Of a stretch of DNA of 6,261 nucleotides, positions 6,168 through 6,261 are shown in pieces. This DNA comes from Brachybacterium sp. Its GTDB lineage: Bacteria > Actinomycetota > Actinomycetes > Actinomycetales > Dermabacteraceae. The stretch's first letter is position 1. Each line of letters starts with the position of its first letter. The stretch covers positions 1 to 6,261 of the forward strand of contig JAKDNE010000199.1 in assembly GCA_030451965.1 (NCBI GenBank), read 5' to 3'. The notes under the pieces were generated by a model that saw only the letters and a program-made list of their open reading frames with translations, ran no database searches and was not told the origin of the DNA. Position numbers and translations under genes: made by a program.

Positions 6168-6179
6168 GAACCTGAGTTC
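6168..6179. promoter_or_regulatory. GAAC-N4-GTTC element, LexA (SOS) box-like
   Basis: GAACCTGAGTTC is an inverted repeat matching the core GAAC-N4-GTTC of Gram-positive and actinobacterial LexA boxes, usually CGAAC-N4-GTTCG. The outer C and G of the full consensus are absent (T before, C after). It lies 24-35 bp upstream of the purA -10 candidate, where it could overlap a -35 region, or it could serve a divergent gene beyond the right edge. It is only a motif match. Confidence 0.3.
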
Positions 6180-6237
6180 CCTGGGGCGAGCACGGCAGGG
6201 GCCACCGGCACCTGGGCTCCCGGGGAGTCATGTGCGT

Positions 6238-6261
6238 GTGCGAACCATCAGTGGTTCTCAC
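6238..6261. repeat. Inverted repeat GAACCA-TCAG-TGGTTC at window edge
   Basis: A perfect 6-bp inverted repeat (6242-6247 with 6252-6257) surrounds TCAG. After one mismatch the pairing continues with GTG (6238-6240) and CAC (6259-6261). It could be an operator or the terminator hairpin of a gene that enters from the right on the minus strand; a TGA in one minus-strand frame sits at 6260-6258. No U-tract follows. The right edge cuts off the context. Confidence 0.4.

Noticed and set aside
6230..6261. Possible start of a divergent plus-strand gene at the right edge (GTG at 6232 or 6238, or ATG at 6230)
   Set aside because: A GGGGAG lies just upstream, but at most about ten codons are visible and the frame cannot be chosen. 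The edge palindrome overlaps it, so it is not reported as a gene.
6142..6261. Minus-strand frame open from the right edge to a TAG at 6144-6142, possible tail of an upstream gene
   Set aside because: About 39 codons with an unconvincing Pro/Arg/Cys-rich translation. Chance openness is likely at this GC content.
1..6261. Mobile element, phage, CRISPR array or defence system
   Set aside because: No matching protein motifs, repeats with spacers, terminal inverted repeats or compositional break were seen. The genes are core metabolism.

Overview
The window is ordinary chromosomal DNA from a high-GC actinobacterium. Gene content, protein motifs and GC-ending codon use all point to Micrococcales. 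A Brachybacterium/Dermabacteraceae-like source is my guess and was not tested. Nothing suggests mobile DNA: there is no transposase, integrase, tRNA or CRISPR array, and the base composition looks even throughout.

Layout, left to right: a small plus-strand gene of the DUF3073 family (51-251); a perfect 54-nt palindrome that can terminate transcription from both sides (277-330); then six minus-strand genes. In transcription order, from the right, these are purA (adenylosuccinate synthase), an SCP2-like 'sterol carrier family' gene, cutC, a two-helix membrane protein with a His/Glu hexapeptide-repeat tail, purF (amidophosphoribosyltransferase) and purM (AIR synthase). purA and the SCP2-like gene are separated by 1 nt. 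SCP2-like/cutC, cutC/membrane gene and purF/purM each overlap by 4 nt (ATGA, GTGA, ATGA). The only gap is 97 nt before purF. The set therefore reads as one long operon or two abutting ones.

Three genes are housekeeping purine enzymes: PurF makes phosphoribosylamine, PurM closes the imidazole ring, and PurA commits IMP to AMP. The SCP2-like gene, purF, purM and the convergent DUF3073 gene match the order I recall from Mycobacterium tuberculosis (Rv0807-Rv0810c). What differs here is purA placed directly upstream, and cutC plus the membrane gene inserted between the SCP2-like gene and purF.

The least explained parts are: (1) the membrane protein, whose cytoplasmic tail is built from about eight 18-nt/6-residue units rich in His and Glu, next to cutC; (2) the region upstream of purA, with a TAGGAT -10 candidate, an 11-bp direct repeat over the predicted transcription start, a GAAC-N4-GTTC element like a LexA box, and a second GAAC/GTTC palindrome at the window edge; (3) the purF start, a GTG without a convincing Shine-Dalgarno, possibly leaderless. 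I see no clearly new biological system. The cutC/His-Glu membrane protein pair inside a purine operon is the best lead.
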